From positions 63,355 to 127,354 of the forward strand of contig NZ_LMFZ01000048.1 in NCBI RefSeq assembly GCF_001427305.1: 64,000 nucleotides of DNA, read 5' to 3'. A program made the position numbers and the translations under genes. Positions 26,253 to 34,634 of the stretch are shown here, one piece after another; position 1 is the stretch's first letter; each line of letters starts with the position of its first letter. Origin of the DNA: Duganella sp. Root1480D1 (GTDB taxonomy: Bacteria; Pseudomonadota; Gammaproteobacteria; Burkholderiales; Burkholderiaceae_D). Under the pieces are notes generated by a model. It had not been told where the DNA came from. It saw only the letters and a list, made by a program, of their open reading frames with translations, and made no database searches.

Positions 26253-28565
26253 ATGCAGACAGCCCGAGACAAGATTCGCGAACTGCGTGCCCTGCACGAA
26301 GATGGCCTGTTAAGCCTACAAGAGTTCGACCGCCGCAAGAATGCCATCCTGGACGCCGAGTACGCGCCGCCGGGAGGGGCTGCCGCACCCATCACCATCC
26401 TGCGCCAGGGGACCGAACTTGGCCTGATGGCCGGCCAGGAAATCGGCCCGCACAACCGGCGCTACCGGCTGGAGCGCCTGATCGGCATGGGCGGCATGGG
26501 ACAGGTATGGCAAGCCACCGACCTGGCAACCCATGCGGAACTGGGCCACAGCGCCGTGGTTGCGCTGAAGATCCTGCCGCCGCAGCTGACCCAGAGCCCG
26601 GCCCACGCCAAGCTGCTGATCGAAGAAGCGACCCAGGCGCGCCGCCTGGCGCATGACAATATCGTGCGCGTCTACGAATGGGCGCAAGACCCGGCTACAT
26701 CCAGCTATTTCATCATCATGGAATGCCTGGAAGGCCTGGACCTCGATGCCTGGCTGGCGGAACACGGCAAGGCCAGCCTGGCGCAGGTCGAGCAGATGCT
26801 GCGGCCGGTGGCCAATGCACTGCAATATGCCTGGGACAAGCACCGCCTGGTGCACCGCGACCTCAAGCCGGGCAATGTGTTCCTGACCAAGGCCGATGAG
26901 ATCAAGTTGCTCGATTTCGGCATCGCTTCACGCGCGCGTTCGACCGGCACCGATCTGGGCATGGCGACGCCGAACGCGGGCACCGCCGGCTATCGCGCAC
27001 CGGAGGCCGGCACAAGCCAGGGCGCACCCCGTCCCCAGGTGGATGTCTACGCGGTCGCGGTCATGATCTACCAGCTCCTGGAAGGACGGCTGCCGTTCGA
27101 CCAGCATACCGCTTTGCTCGAGCCGGCCAAGCCGGCGGCGCTCAATGCGCAGCAATGGGAAGTGCTGAAGCGCGGCTTCGCCAACCGGGCCGGCGAGCGG
27201 CAGCAATCGGTTGCGCAATTGCTGGATGCCTTGCAGCAGGCGGCTGAACCAAGTGCCGAAGAAGCAGCCCGGCGCGACGCAGCGCGCTTGGCCGGGCTGG
27301 CTGCATCGCAGCAGCAGGAGCGCGAGGCGCGTGCTGCGCGCGAACTGCGTGCCCGTGCCGATGCCATTGCCCGCGCCGAGGAAGAGGAGCAGCGCCGCCA
27401 GAAGGAAGTGGAGCAGTCCGCAAGGCGCAAGGCAGAAGCCCTGGCAACGGCGCAGGAAAAAGCGCGCCAGGAGCAGTTGCGGCGCGAACAGGAGAAACAG
27501 CGCAAGGCGCAAGCCGAGCAGGAAGCCAAGGAGCGCAAGGAGCGCTTGCGCCAGCAACTGATTGCGCGCCGTGACGCCGATGCGCTGAAAGCCCGCCAGG
27601 CCGAGGAAGAATACCAGCGCAAGATGGCGCAATTGAAGGCGGAAGCAGCCTATCGCGCCGAACAGGAGCGTCACCGCAAGGAGCAAGCCGCACGCAAGGC
27701 AGCCGAACTGGCGGCCCTGCTGCCCTCTGCCAGCAGCCCGGTGGCCGATGCGGAAGGCGTGCTGCGCGACCGCTTTACCGATGGCAGCGGCGTCGGGCCG
27801 GACCTGGTATTGATCCCGACCGGACGCTTCCAGATGGGCTCTTCCGACCACGAGCACAAAACCGCTGTCAAGGCAGGCGCCCAGAAAACCTGGCTGGACA
27901 AGGAATTGCCGGCGCATTGGGTCGGCATCGAGCACTCGTTCGCGCTGGGCCGCTATCCGGTGACAGTCGGCGAATGGCTCGGCTTCGTCAAGGCGACAGG
28001 CTGGCAATCGAAGCTGGACGTGGATTGGCAGCAGCCCGGTTTCGCACAGGACGACCGCCATCCCGTGGTGTGCGTAAGCTGGCACGATGCACAGCTTTAC
28101 CTGCAATGGCTCAGCGAAAAAACCGGCCAGGAATACCGCCTGCCCAGCGAGGCAGAATGGGAATACGCCTGCCGCGCCGGCAGCCACACTGCCTTCAGTT
28201 TCGGCGACCAGATCACGCCGGAGCACGCCAACTACGACGGCCATTTCACCTACAACGACGGCCCCAAAGGCAACAGCCACGGCGGCACGACGCGCGTCGG
28301 CAGCTACCAGCCCAATCCCTGGGGCCTGTTCGACATGCACGGCAATGTATGGGAATGGACGCAGGATACGGTGCACGATAATTATCTCGGCGCGCCGATC
28401 GATGGCAGCGCGTGGGAGCAGGGCGGCGACAATGCCCGCCGCATCCTTCGCGGCGGGGCCTGGCTGTACCAGCCGCGCTATCTCCGCTCGGCCCTGCGCA
28501 ACGGCTATTCGGCACTGCTGGCGAACGATGTGGTGGGCTTCCGCGTGGCACGCAAGTTGGTGTAA
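26253..28565 (+). CDS. Ser/Thr kinase - coiled coil - FGE-like fusion
   Basis: 770 residues. Residues 1-35 (IRELRALHEDGLLSLQEFDR) resemble a SHOCT helix pair. The kinase domain (71-330) has all key residues: glycine loop GMGGMG, Lys106 in VVALKIL, HRDLKPGN (Asp203), DFG (221-223) and APE (249-251). A charged coiled coil runs from about 340 to 490. A formylglycine-generating-enzyme-like domain ends the protein (about 515-770; LIPTGRFQMGSS, RLPSEAEWEYACRAG, GLFDMHGNVWEWTQD, GFRVARKLV). The usual FGE catalytic cysteines near the C-terminus are absent (RGGAWLYQPRYLRSALRNG), so it is probably a binding or lectin-like fold rather than an oxidase. No TM helix. Likely partner: the SPFH protein upstream. 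Confidence 0.85.
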   Translation: MQTARDKIRELRALHEDGLLSLQEFDRRKNAILDAEYAPPGGAAAPITILRQGTELGLMAGQEIGPHNRRYRLERLIGMGGMGQVWQATDLATHAELGHSAVVALKILPPQLTQSPAHAKLLIEEATQARRLAHDNIVRVYEWAQDPATSSYFIIMECLEGLDLDAWLAEHGKASLAQVEQMLRPVANALQYAWDKHRLVHRDLKPGNVFLTKADEIKLLDFGIASRARSTGTDLGMATPNAGTAGYRAPEAGTSQGAPRPQVDVYAVAVMIYQLLEGRLPFDQHTALLEPAKPAALNAQQWEVLKRGFANRAGERQQSVAQLLDALQQAAEPSAEEAARRDAARLAGLAASQQQEREARAARELRARADAIARAEEEEQRRQKEVEQSARRKAEALATAQEKARQEQLRREQEKQRKAQAEQEAKERKERLRQQLIARRDADALKARQAEEEYQRKMAQLKAEAAYRAEQERHRKEQAARKAAELAALLPSASSPVADAEGVLRDRFTDGSGVGPDLVLIPTGRFQMGSSDHEHKTAVKAGAQKTWLDKELPAHWVGIEHSFALGRYPVTVGEWLGFVKATGWQSKLDVDWQQPGFAQDDRHPVVCVSWHDAQLYLQWLSEKTGQEYRLPSEAEWEYACRAGSHTAFSFGDQITPEHANYDGHFTYNDGPKGNSHGGTTRVGSYQPNPWGLFDMHGNVWEWTQDTVHDNYLGAPIDGSAWEQGGDNARRILRGGAWLYQPRYLRSALRNGYSALLANDVVGFRVARKLV

Positions 28566-28598
28566 ATTGCGGGATAAACCAACAAGCAGGAAATCACC

Positions 28599-28997
28599 AT
28601 GACCGTTAAAGTAGCCCGCGATCAGTCGCTCCCAATGCGCAGCATCCTTCATGTGCGCAACCACATCGTCTCCGTCGACGGCACCATTGAAGAAGGCGGC
28701 AACGATGCCGGCCCTTCGCCGCACGACCTGTACGACGCCGCCGTCAGCGCCTGCAAGGCCCTGACCGTAATCTGGTACGCCCGCCGCAAAGGCATTCCGG
28801 TCGAAGATGTACAAGTCACCACCGAGCGCGATGCAAGCGAAGAGCGCAAGGGCGTATACCGTCTGGCAGCGACGCTGCACCTGAGCGGCGACCTGAGCGA
28901 AGAACAGCGTGAAGAGTTGCTGGCCATCTCGCAGAAGTGCCCAGTGCACAAGCTGATGACGGCAGTGACTACCGAAATCTCCACCAGACTGGGGTAA
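28599..28997 (+). CDS. OsmC-family protein
   Basis: 132 residues with the OsmC/YhfA fold. PSPHDLYDAAVSACKALTVI holds the first redox Cys and ISQKCPVHKLMTAV the second, the pair that reduces organic peroxides. EDVQVTTERDASEERKGVYR is the typical middle strand. GGAAA lies seven bases before the ATG. It follows the kinase gene by 33 bases and precedes pirin by five. Confidence 0.88.
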   Translation: MTVKVARDQSLPMRSILHVRNHIVSVDGTIEEGGNDAGPSPHDLYDAAVSACKALTVIWYARRKGIPVEDVQVTTERDASEERKGVYRLAATLHLSGDLSEEQREELLAISQKCPVHKLMTAVTTEISTRLG

Positions 28998-29002
28998 TCG
29001 CC

Positions 29003-29887
29003 ATGAACATTGCGCAACTCCTGAAAGGTCACGAGAAGGACCTGGGCGGCGGCTTCGTCGTGCGCCGCTACCTGCCGGCGGCAGTCAAGCAGGCGGTGGG
29101 GCCCTTCATTTTCTTCGACCATTTCGGCCCGGTCGACGTGCCGGTCGATGCCGACCATGACGTGCGGCCGCATCCGCACATCGGCCTGGCGACTGTCACT
29201 TACCTGTTCGAGGGGGCAATGGAGCACCGCGACAGCCTGGGCACACTGCAGCGCATCGAACCGGGCGCCATCAACTGGATGACGGCCGGCCGCGGCATCG
29301 TGCATTCGGAGCGCACCCCGAAGGACCTGGTTGGCGTGCCTCATCGCACGCATGGCCTGCAGCTATGGGCGGCCTTGCCCAAGGCGCATGAGGAGGACGA
29401 GCCATCGTTCGCCCACACGCCGGCAGCGGCAATTCCGGAGATAGTGGTCGACGGCGCCAAAGTGCGCGTGCTGATTGGTTCGGCCTTCGGCCAGACTTCG
29501 CCGGTGAAGACCTTCAGCCAAACGCTGTACCTGGATGTGAGCCTGAAAGCGGGCCAGCAATTGAGCCTGAGCGGACTGCCGCAGGAAGCGGCCGTCTATC
29601 CGGTCAGCGGCTCGGTCGACGTCGACGGTGCACCGGTGCCGCAAAACACCATGGCCTTGCTTGACACTTCGAGTTCGAAGCGCGTCACCGCCAACACTGA
29701 TACGCAGTTCGTGATCATCGGCGGCGAGCCGCTCGATGGCCAGCGTTTCCTGTTCTGGAATTTTGTTTCGTCGAGCAAGGAGCGCCTGGTCAAGGCAGCA
29801 GACGATTGGGAAGCGCAGCGTTTCGACAAGGTTCCCGGCGAAACGGAATTCATTCCGCTGCCGAAAAGGCCTGCAATCGCAACTTAA
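29003..29887 (+). CDS. Pirin-family protein
   Basis: 294 residues from the ATG at 29003, chosen because a longer frame from 28937 runs into the OsmC gene. Double-cupin pirin fold: FIFFDHFGPVDVPVDADHDV, then RPHPHIGLATVTYLFEGAME with the metal-binding His pair, and HSERTPKDLVGVPHRTHGLQ. Pirins are iron-binding quercetinase-like proteins or redox regulators. Operon with OsmC suggests oxidative stress. Convergent with the FHA gene; the stops share TTAA. Confidence 0.88.
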   Translation: MNIAQLLKGHEKDLGGGFVVRRYLPAAVKQAVGPFIFFDHFGPVDVPVDADHDVRPHPHIGLATVTYLFEGAMEHRDSLGTLQRIEPGAINWMTAGRGIVHSERTPKDLVGVPHRTHGLQLWAALPKAHEEDEPSFAHTPAAAIPEIVVDGAKVRVLIGSAFGQTSPVKTFSQTLYLDVSLKAGQQLSLSGLPQEAAVYPVSGSVDVDGAPVPQNTMALLDTSSSKRVTANTDTQFVIIGGEPLDGQRFLFWNFVSSSKERLVKAADDWEAQRFDKVPGETEFIPLPKRPAIAT

Positions 29888-31365
29888 GCGGTAGCTTCGG
29901 CTGGCGGCAAGTGCGCGGCGCCGCTGCGCACGATCCAGTGTTCGGGATAAGGATCGCTGGCGAAGCGGGTATGGGCCGGAACGCGGCTCAGCTTTTCCTG
30001 TTTCGGCGTTGGCGCCAGCGCGGTTTCCTTGCCGGTGAGCTGGTCGATATGCCAGAAGCCGCCCTGGTGGTGCATCAGCAGCGGCAGGCTGGAGGCTTTG
30101 GGCAGGGCGTTGTGGCGCGGCAGCGGGTAGCCGGGATGGGTGTCTGCCGCCAGCAGAACGAAGCATTCTGCGCGCGCGCCTTCGTCGATGCGGTGCAGGA
30201 TCACGCCATGCGGCATCACGGCGCTGACTTCCAGCAGCACGATGCCTTTGATGCTGGCGCTCAATTCAATCTTCATGCCGGTGCGCAGCGGCACCGGTTT
30301 GTTCTTGCCCGGCCAGACGCCATCGAGCAGCAGGCCGTAACGCGACACGTCCTCGATTTCGAAGCCATTGCGGGTACGGCGGATGACTGCGTGGCGGCCG
30401 GACAAGCGGCGCGTCAGGCCGGCGCAGTCGGGGCCTTCGGCGCTGAAGTGGTGCAGCAGCACGTCGGCTTCCGGATCGGCCAGTTCGAAGCGGCCGAACG
30501 ATACTTCTTCCATCGCAAACAGGCGGATGTGGCGGCAGGCGCCGTTTTCCGGCGCGGCATTGATGAAACTGGCCGCCAGGGTAGGGTGGGGATGCGAAGG
30601 GCCGCTGCGCGGCTGCTCGATCTCGATCAGGTCTTCATCCCAGGCAATGGTCGAATAGCCTACATCCACCTTGCCCGTGGGCTCGCCGAGGTCGAGGTGG
30701 GCGATGCCGGCGTTGCGGGCGGTGACGTCGATGTCCATGGTGTTGCCGCCCTGGGCGGAAACACGGGCGATCGCGGCGTCGTCGGCCATCACGCGCACAT
30801 TCTTGTGCGTGCTGAGGAAGGTGCGGTGGATTTCATTCAGGCTGGCGTCGACGCGCGGCACCAGGATGACAAAAGTGCATTCCCACTGGCGCTGGGCGTC
30901 ATCGTCCTTGCTGACGATTTCGGCATGGATCTGGTACTGGCCATGTTCCTTGCCGCGCGAGGAAAATTCCACGAACACCGGGCGCCAGTCGCCGTGTACG
31001 GAGCGGATGAATTGCTGCTGCAAGGCGCCATTCGGGATCAGTTCCGAGCGCAGGCGGATCGACAATTGCGGCCCGCATTCCTGCGGCATGCCGCGCAATT
31101 CCATCTTGAGCGATTGCCGGCCGCCGGCCGCACGGGGATCAAAACCACTGATGTGCAACTGGGGATGGACGCGTGCGGGTGCAGAATAGCCTGCGACCGG
31201 GATGGCCGGCGGGCCGCTGCGGGCATTGCGCATATTGTTCAGCAGCTCATAGCTGCCGCCTTCCGCCTCGGCTGCCGGCTGCGCGTGGCCGCCGGCGCAA
31301 GTGCTTTCCCCTGGCATGACCCAGTAGGTGCAATGCGGATGGTCTGGGTTACAGCACTTGTTCAT
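29884..31365 (-). CDS. FHA-domain protein with Cys-rich N-terminus
   Basis: 493 residues from the ATG at 31365; a TTG at 31392 is possible. The N-terminus NKCCNPDHPHCTYWVMPGES then TCAGGH offers four Cys and several His for zinc. A beta-rich middle follows (GFDPRAAGGRQSLKMELRG, FVILVPRVDASLNEIHRTFL). The FHA domain sits at about 285-370: VSFGRFELADPEADVLLHHF, RRLSGRHAVIRRTRNGFEIE, DVSRYGLLLDG. FHA domains bind phosphothreonine, so the kinase at 26253-28565 is a candidate partner (inference). SD is weak. Confidence 0.75.
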   Translation of the reverse strand: MNKCCNPDHPHCTYWVMPGESTCAGGHAQPAAEAEGGSYELLNNMRNARSGPPAIPVAGYSAPARVHPQLHISGFDPRAAGGRQSLKMELRGMPQECGPQLSIRLRSELIPNGALQQQFIRSVHGDWRPVFVEFSSRGKEHGQYQIHAEIVSKDDDAQRQWECTFVILVPRVDASLNEIHRTFLSTHKNVRVMADDAAIARVSAQGGNTMDIDVTARNAGIAHLDLGEPTGKVDVGYSTIAWDEDLIEIEQPRSGPSHPHPTLAASFINAAPENGACRHIRLFAMEEVSFGRFELADPEADVLLHHFSAEGPDCAGLTRRLSGRHAVIRRTRNGFEIEDVSRYGLLLDGVWPGKNKPVPLRTGMKIELSASIKGIVLLEVSAVMPHGVILHRIDEGARAECFVLLAADTHPGYPLPRHNALPKASSLPLLMHHQGGFWHIDQLTGKETALAPTPKQEKLSRVPAHTRFASDPYPEHWIVRSGAAHLPPAEATA

Positions 31366-31516
31366 GGAAAGACGTTGGTAGGGATACCGCAACTTTACGC
31401 GTTTACCCCGTTGCTTGGCAACACGGCTTTCCTTCGATAAAGGGTGTTTTTACCCCTGTATTCGTCGCGCACCAAAAGCGCAACGTTTTGCTGTCAGATT
31501 GGCATGCAAATGGGCG

Positions 31517-31540
31517 AAAAAAAACCCGGCAACTGCCGGG
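31517..31540 (-). terminator. Intrinsic terminator of the glycine-zipper gene
   Basis: On the minus strand a 6-bp perfect GC stem (CCCGGC AGTT GCCGGG, 31525-31540) is followed by eight T residues (31517-31524), 11 bases after the stop of the glycine-zipper gene. Confidence 0.9.
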
Positions 31541-31551
31541 TTCTTGTCTGA

Positions 31552-31983
31552 TTACCAACGACCGTGGCCGTGGCCATGTCCGTGGCCGCGGTAGTAGCGG
31601 TCGCCGTAGTAGTACACCGGGCGCGGTTCAACGTAGACCGGGGCCGGCTCGTAGTACACGCGCGGGGCTGGTTCGTAGTACACGCGTGGCGGCGGGTTGT
31701 AGTAGACCGGCGCTGGCTCGTAGTAGACCGGGGCCGGCTGCGAGTACACGCGGGTCTCGACGTAGCCACGGCTGTGACGGCCGGTCGGCAGGGAGTTACC
31801 AACTGCAGCGCCTACCAGGCCGCCTACCACTGCACCGCCGCTGCCATTCTGGCTGCCGATTGCGGCACCGATTACGGCACCTGCTGCGGTGTTGAAGTCA
31901 CGGTCGCCCGCGGCAAAAGCGGCGGAGGAAGCGGTCAGGGCTGCGCCCATCAGCATCAGCCCGGCAAAACGTTTGTTGAACAT
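31552..31983 (-). CDS. Glycine-zipper outer-membrane-type protein with YEPAP repeats
   Basis: 143 residues from the ATG at 31983 (AGGGGA seven bases upstream; longer starts rejected). Signal peptide (MFNKRFAGLMLMGAALTASSAAFA), then a glycine zipper (AAGAVIGAAIGSQNGSGGAV and VGGLVGAAVGNSLP). Short YYEPAPVYYNPPPRVYYEPA repeats and a Gly/His tail (GHGHGHGHGRW) follow. The zipper may insert in the outer membrane, and the tail could bind metal. Function unknown. A strong terminator follows. Confidence 0.8.
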   Translation of the reverse strand: MFNKRFAGLMLMGAALTASSAAFAAGDRDFNTAAGAVIGAAIGSQNGSGGAVVGGLVGAAVGNSLPTGRHSRGYVETRVYSQPAPVYYEPAPVYYNPPPRVYYEPAPRVYYEPAPVYVEPRPVYYYGDRYYRGHGHGHGHGRW

Positions 31984-32178
31984 GGTAAGTCCCCTTTCAA
32001 TCTCTGTTGGAGTGTAGATTATCCAAGCGCGAAATCTTGCGCCAGTGCATATACACATTCTTACAAACTCCACAGAGGAGAGAGAATTGTATCGTTAAGT
32101 TGCCCTCCCAGCAGGAACTTATTAAATACGCTATTGTGTCAAGTTCCGAGCGAAACTTAACCTTCTCACAGGAAACGC

Positions 32179-33615
32179 ATGAACCTCCGCAAGCCCGCAC
32201 TTTCCGCCCTGTTTATCTGCCTGCTGGGCGCAGGCTTCTCCGGCATCGCGAGTGCCGCCAGCCCGAGCGACGCCGCCACCCTGGACAAGATCCGCGATGC
32301 GGCGATGCAAAGCGATTACTCCTACCAGCGCCTGGAAGACCTGACCGACCTGGTCGGCCCGCGCCTGTCCGGTTCCGCCGGGGGCGCCGCCGCCGTGGAA
32401 CAGGTGGCTGCCGCCATGCGAGCCCTGGGCGCCAAGGTCACCCTGCAGCCGGTCAAGGTGCCGCACTGGGTGCGCGGCGAAGAGAAGGGCGAACTGGTCG
32501 ATTACAAAGGCCGCCCGGCCAATGTCACGCAGCGTGTGGTGCTGACGGCACTCGGCGGCTCCGGCGCTACCCCGGCCGCGGGCCTGACCGCGCCGATCGT
32601 GGTAGTGCACGATTTCGATGAACTGAAAGCCCGCGCGGCGGAAGTGAAGGGCGCCATCGTACTGTTCGACGTGGTGTTCGACCAGGGCATGGCGGACCGC
32701 GGCCTGGCAGGCAACGCCTACGGCCAGGGCTCGCGCTACCGCACCAACGGCCCACGCATGGCGGCAGAACTGGGTGCGGTGGCGGCCCTGGTGCGCTCGG
32801 TCGGCGGCGCTGATTACCGCCTGCCGCACACCGGCGCCACCAACCTGAAAGACGGGCAGCGCATTCCTGCCGCAGCCGTCACGGCGGAAGACTCCATGCT
32901 GATCGGCCGCCTGATGAAGCGTGGCCAGGTCAAGATGAAGCTGACCCTGACCCCGCAGATCCTGCCCGATGCCGATACCTTCAACGTGATCGCCGACCTG
33001 CCGGGCAGCGACAAGTCCGACGAAGTCGTCATCGTTTCCGGCCACCTCGATTCCTGGGACCTGGCCACCGGGGCGCATGACGATGGCACTGGCGTCACCA
33101 CTTCGATGGGGGTGCTGGAGACCATCAAGAAACTGGGCCTGCAGCCGCGCCGTACCATCCGCATGGTGGCATGGGCCAATGAAGAGAATGGCCTGAAGGG
33201 CGGCAACACCTACTTCGAAGCCAATAAGGGCAAGCTGGAAAAGCAGTTCGCCGCGATTGAGACCGACGGCGGCGTAGGCCGCACCTTCGGCGTCATGGGC
33301 AGCGTGCGCCGCGAAGCGGAGAAGTATTTCGCGCCTGTAACCAACGCGCTGCTGCCAATTGGCGCCGGCGTGTTCAACCGCCGCGACTCGGCTTCGGGCT
33401 CGGACGTGCACCAACTGGAAGCGGGCGGCGTGCCGGCCTTCATGCCTTACGTCGATACCAGCGCCTATTTCAACTACCACCACACGCCGGCCGACACCTT
33501 CGACAAGGTCGACCCGGTGAACATGAAAAAGCACGTGGCCGTGATGTCGGCGCTGGCCTGGTACCTGGCCAATACCGACGACCCGATCGGCCGCGCGCCG
33601 GAACCGCTGAAATAA
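32179..33615 (+). CDS. M28-family zinc aminopeptidase with PA domain
   Basis: 478 residues, secreted (signal peptide MNLRKPALSALFICLLGAGFSGIASA). A protease-associated domain inserts at about 130-240 (LTAPIVVVHDFDELKARAAE, KGAIVLFD). Zinc ligands: His in VIVSGHLDSWDLATGAHDDG and Asp in HDDG, Glu-Glu in AWANEENG, Asp in AAIETDGG, His in NYHHTPADT. An exported aminopeptidase of the Q/PSMA-like group that trims peptides. Monocistronic by spacing. Confidence 0.88.
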   Translation: MNLRKPALSALFICLLGAGFSGIASAASPSDAATLDKIRDAAMQSDYSYQRLEDLTDLVGPRLSGSAGGAAAVEQVAAAMRALGAKVTLQPVKVPHWVRGEEKGELVDYKGRPANVTQRVVLTALGGSGATPAAGLTAPIVVVHDFDELKARAAEVKGAIVLFDVVFDQGMADRGLAGNAYGQGSRYRTNGPRMAAELGAVAALVRSVGGADYRLPHTGATNLKDGQRIPAAAVTAEDSMLIGRLMKRGQVKMKLTLTPQILPDADTFNVIADLPGSDKSDEVVIVSGHLDSWDLATGAHDDGTGVTTSMGVLETIKKLGLQPRRTIRMVAWANEENGLKGGNTYFEANKGKLEKQFAAIETDGGVGRTFGVMGSVRREAEKYFAPVTNALLPIGAGVFNRRDSASGSDVHQLEAGGVPAFMPYVDTSAYFNYHHTPADTFDKVDPVNMKKHVAVMSALAWYLANTDDPIGRAPEPLK

Positions 33616-33621
33616 GAGAAA

Positions 33622-34479
33622 TTACAGGGCGTTGATGGGGATCTTGAGGTAACGCACGCCGTTATCCTCGGCCTCCGGCAGGTGGCCGGCGCTGAGATTG
33701 ACCTGGATGGCAGGCAGGATCAGCACCGGCATCTGCAGCGTGGCGTCGCGCTTGGTGCGCATCGCCACGAAATCTTCTTCGCTGACGCCGTCGCGGATAT
33801 GGATGTTCGCGGCGCGCTGCTCGGCCACCGTCACTTCCCAGCGCGGCTCGCGGCCTGCAGGCGGGTAGTCGTGGCACATGAACAGGCGCGTTTCCGGCGG
33901 CAGTGACAGCAGGCGGTGCACCGACTTGAACAAGTCGCCGGCGCAGCCACCAGGAAAGTCGCAACGCGCGCTGCCCACGTCCGGCATGAACATGGTATCG
34001 CCGACGAATACTGCATCGCCCACCTGGTATGCCATGTCGGCCGGCGTATGGCCCGGCACGTGCAGCGCGCGTGCCTTCAGCTTGCCGATCGTGAATTCCT
34101 CGTCGGCCTCGAACAAATGGCCGAACTGCGAGCCGTCTTCCTTTTCGTCCTTGCGGTTGAAGATCGCCGAGAAGGCATGCTGCACCTTGCAGATGCCGGC
34201 GCCGATGCCGATGCGGCCACCCAGCTTTTCCTGCAGGTAGGGCGCGGCCGACAGGTGGTCGGCGTGGGCGTGGGTTTCCAACAGCCAGCTTACGGTCAGG
34301 CGATGTTCGCGCACGAAGGCGATGATCTTGTCGGCGGCCGTCGTCGCAGTGCGGCCGGCCTTTGGATCGTAATCAAGTACTGAATCGACGATGGCGCAAT
34401 CGCTGCCGTCAGCCTCATAAATCACGTAGCTGACCGTGGAGGTAATGGGGTCGAAGAACCCTTGGATCTCAGGCTTCAT
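33622..34479 (-). CDS. MBL-fold persulfide dioxygenase / Blh-like enzyme
   Basis: 285 residues. ETHAHADHLSAAPYL gives the HxHxDH-type metal site, ALHVPGHTPADMAY a further His, and VFVGDTMFMPDVGSARCDFP then GG is the ETHE1/Blh signature. These mononuclear-iron enzymes oxidise glutathione persulfide in sulfide detoxification. The start at ATG 34479 has no SD and overlaps a 10-bp inverted repeat shared with the divergent TonB receptor gene. The CBS/CGL pair at 52607-55158, a source of H2S in other bacteria, is in the same window but not linked. Confidence 0.8.
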   Translation of the reverse strand: MKPEIQGFFDPITSTVSYVIYEADGSDCAIVDSVLDYDPKAGRTATTAADKIIAFVREHRLTVSWLLETHAHADHLSAAPYLQEKLGGRIGIGAGICKVQHAFSAIFNRKDEKEDGSQFGHLFEADEEFTIGKLKARALHVPGHTPADMAYQVGDAVFVGDTMFMPDVGSARCDFPGGCAGDLFKSVHRLLSLPPETRLFMCHDYPPAGREPRWEVTVAEQRAANIHIRDGVSEEDFVAMRTKRDATLQMPVLILPAIQVNLSAGHLPEAEDNGVRYLKIPINAL

Positions 34480-34530
34480 ATCAGGATAGTAGGATGATTC
34501 AAGCCCAACTATTATAAAGAATCCTGATAT
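34478..34530. promoter_or_regulatory. Perfect 10-bp inverted repeat between divergent genes
   Basis: ATATCAGGAT (34478-34487) and its exact complement ATCCTGATAT (34521-34530) are 33 bases apart and flank a minus-strand TATAAT (34511-34516). One arm covers the start codon of the persulfide-dioxygenase-like gene. The layout fits a repressor site controlling that gene and perhaps the divergent TonB receptor. No good -35 is visible. Confidence 0.45.
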
Positions 34531-34634
34531 AGCGGGCGAGGCTTATTCGTTTTACGATGCAAGTGATCTGTGTGGCGGGAAAAACTGTCGCCGTGATAAG
34601 ATTTTCGACAGTGCTTCCTGAAAGAGAGGCCGCC

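Noticed and set aside
27780..28565. Diversity-generating retroelement target (FGE/lectin fold tail)
   Set aside because: No reverse transcriptase, template repeat or accessory gene is present in the window.
29806..31440. 544-codon forward ORF opposite the FHA gene
   Set aside because: The reverse frame contains the FHA domain; the forward translation is Ala/Gln/Arg-rich without any motif.
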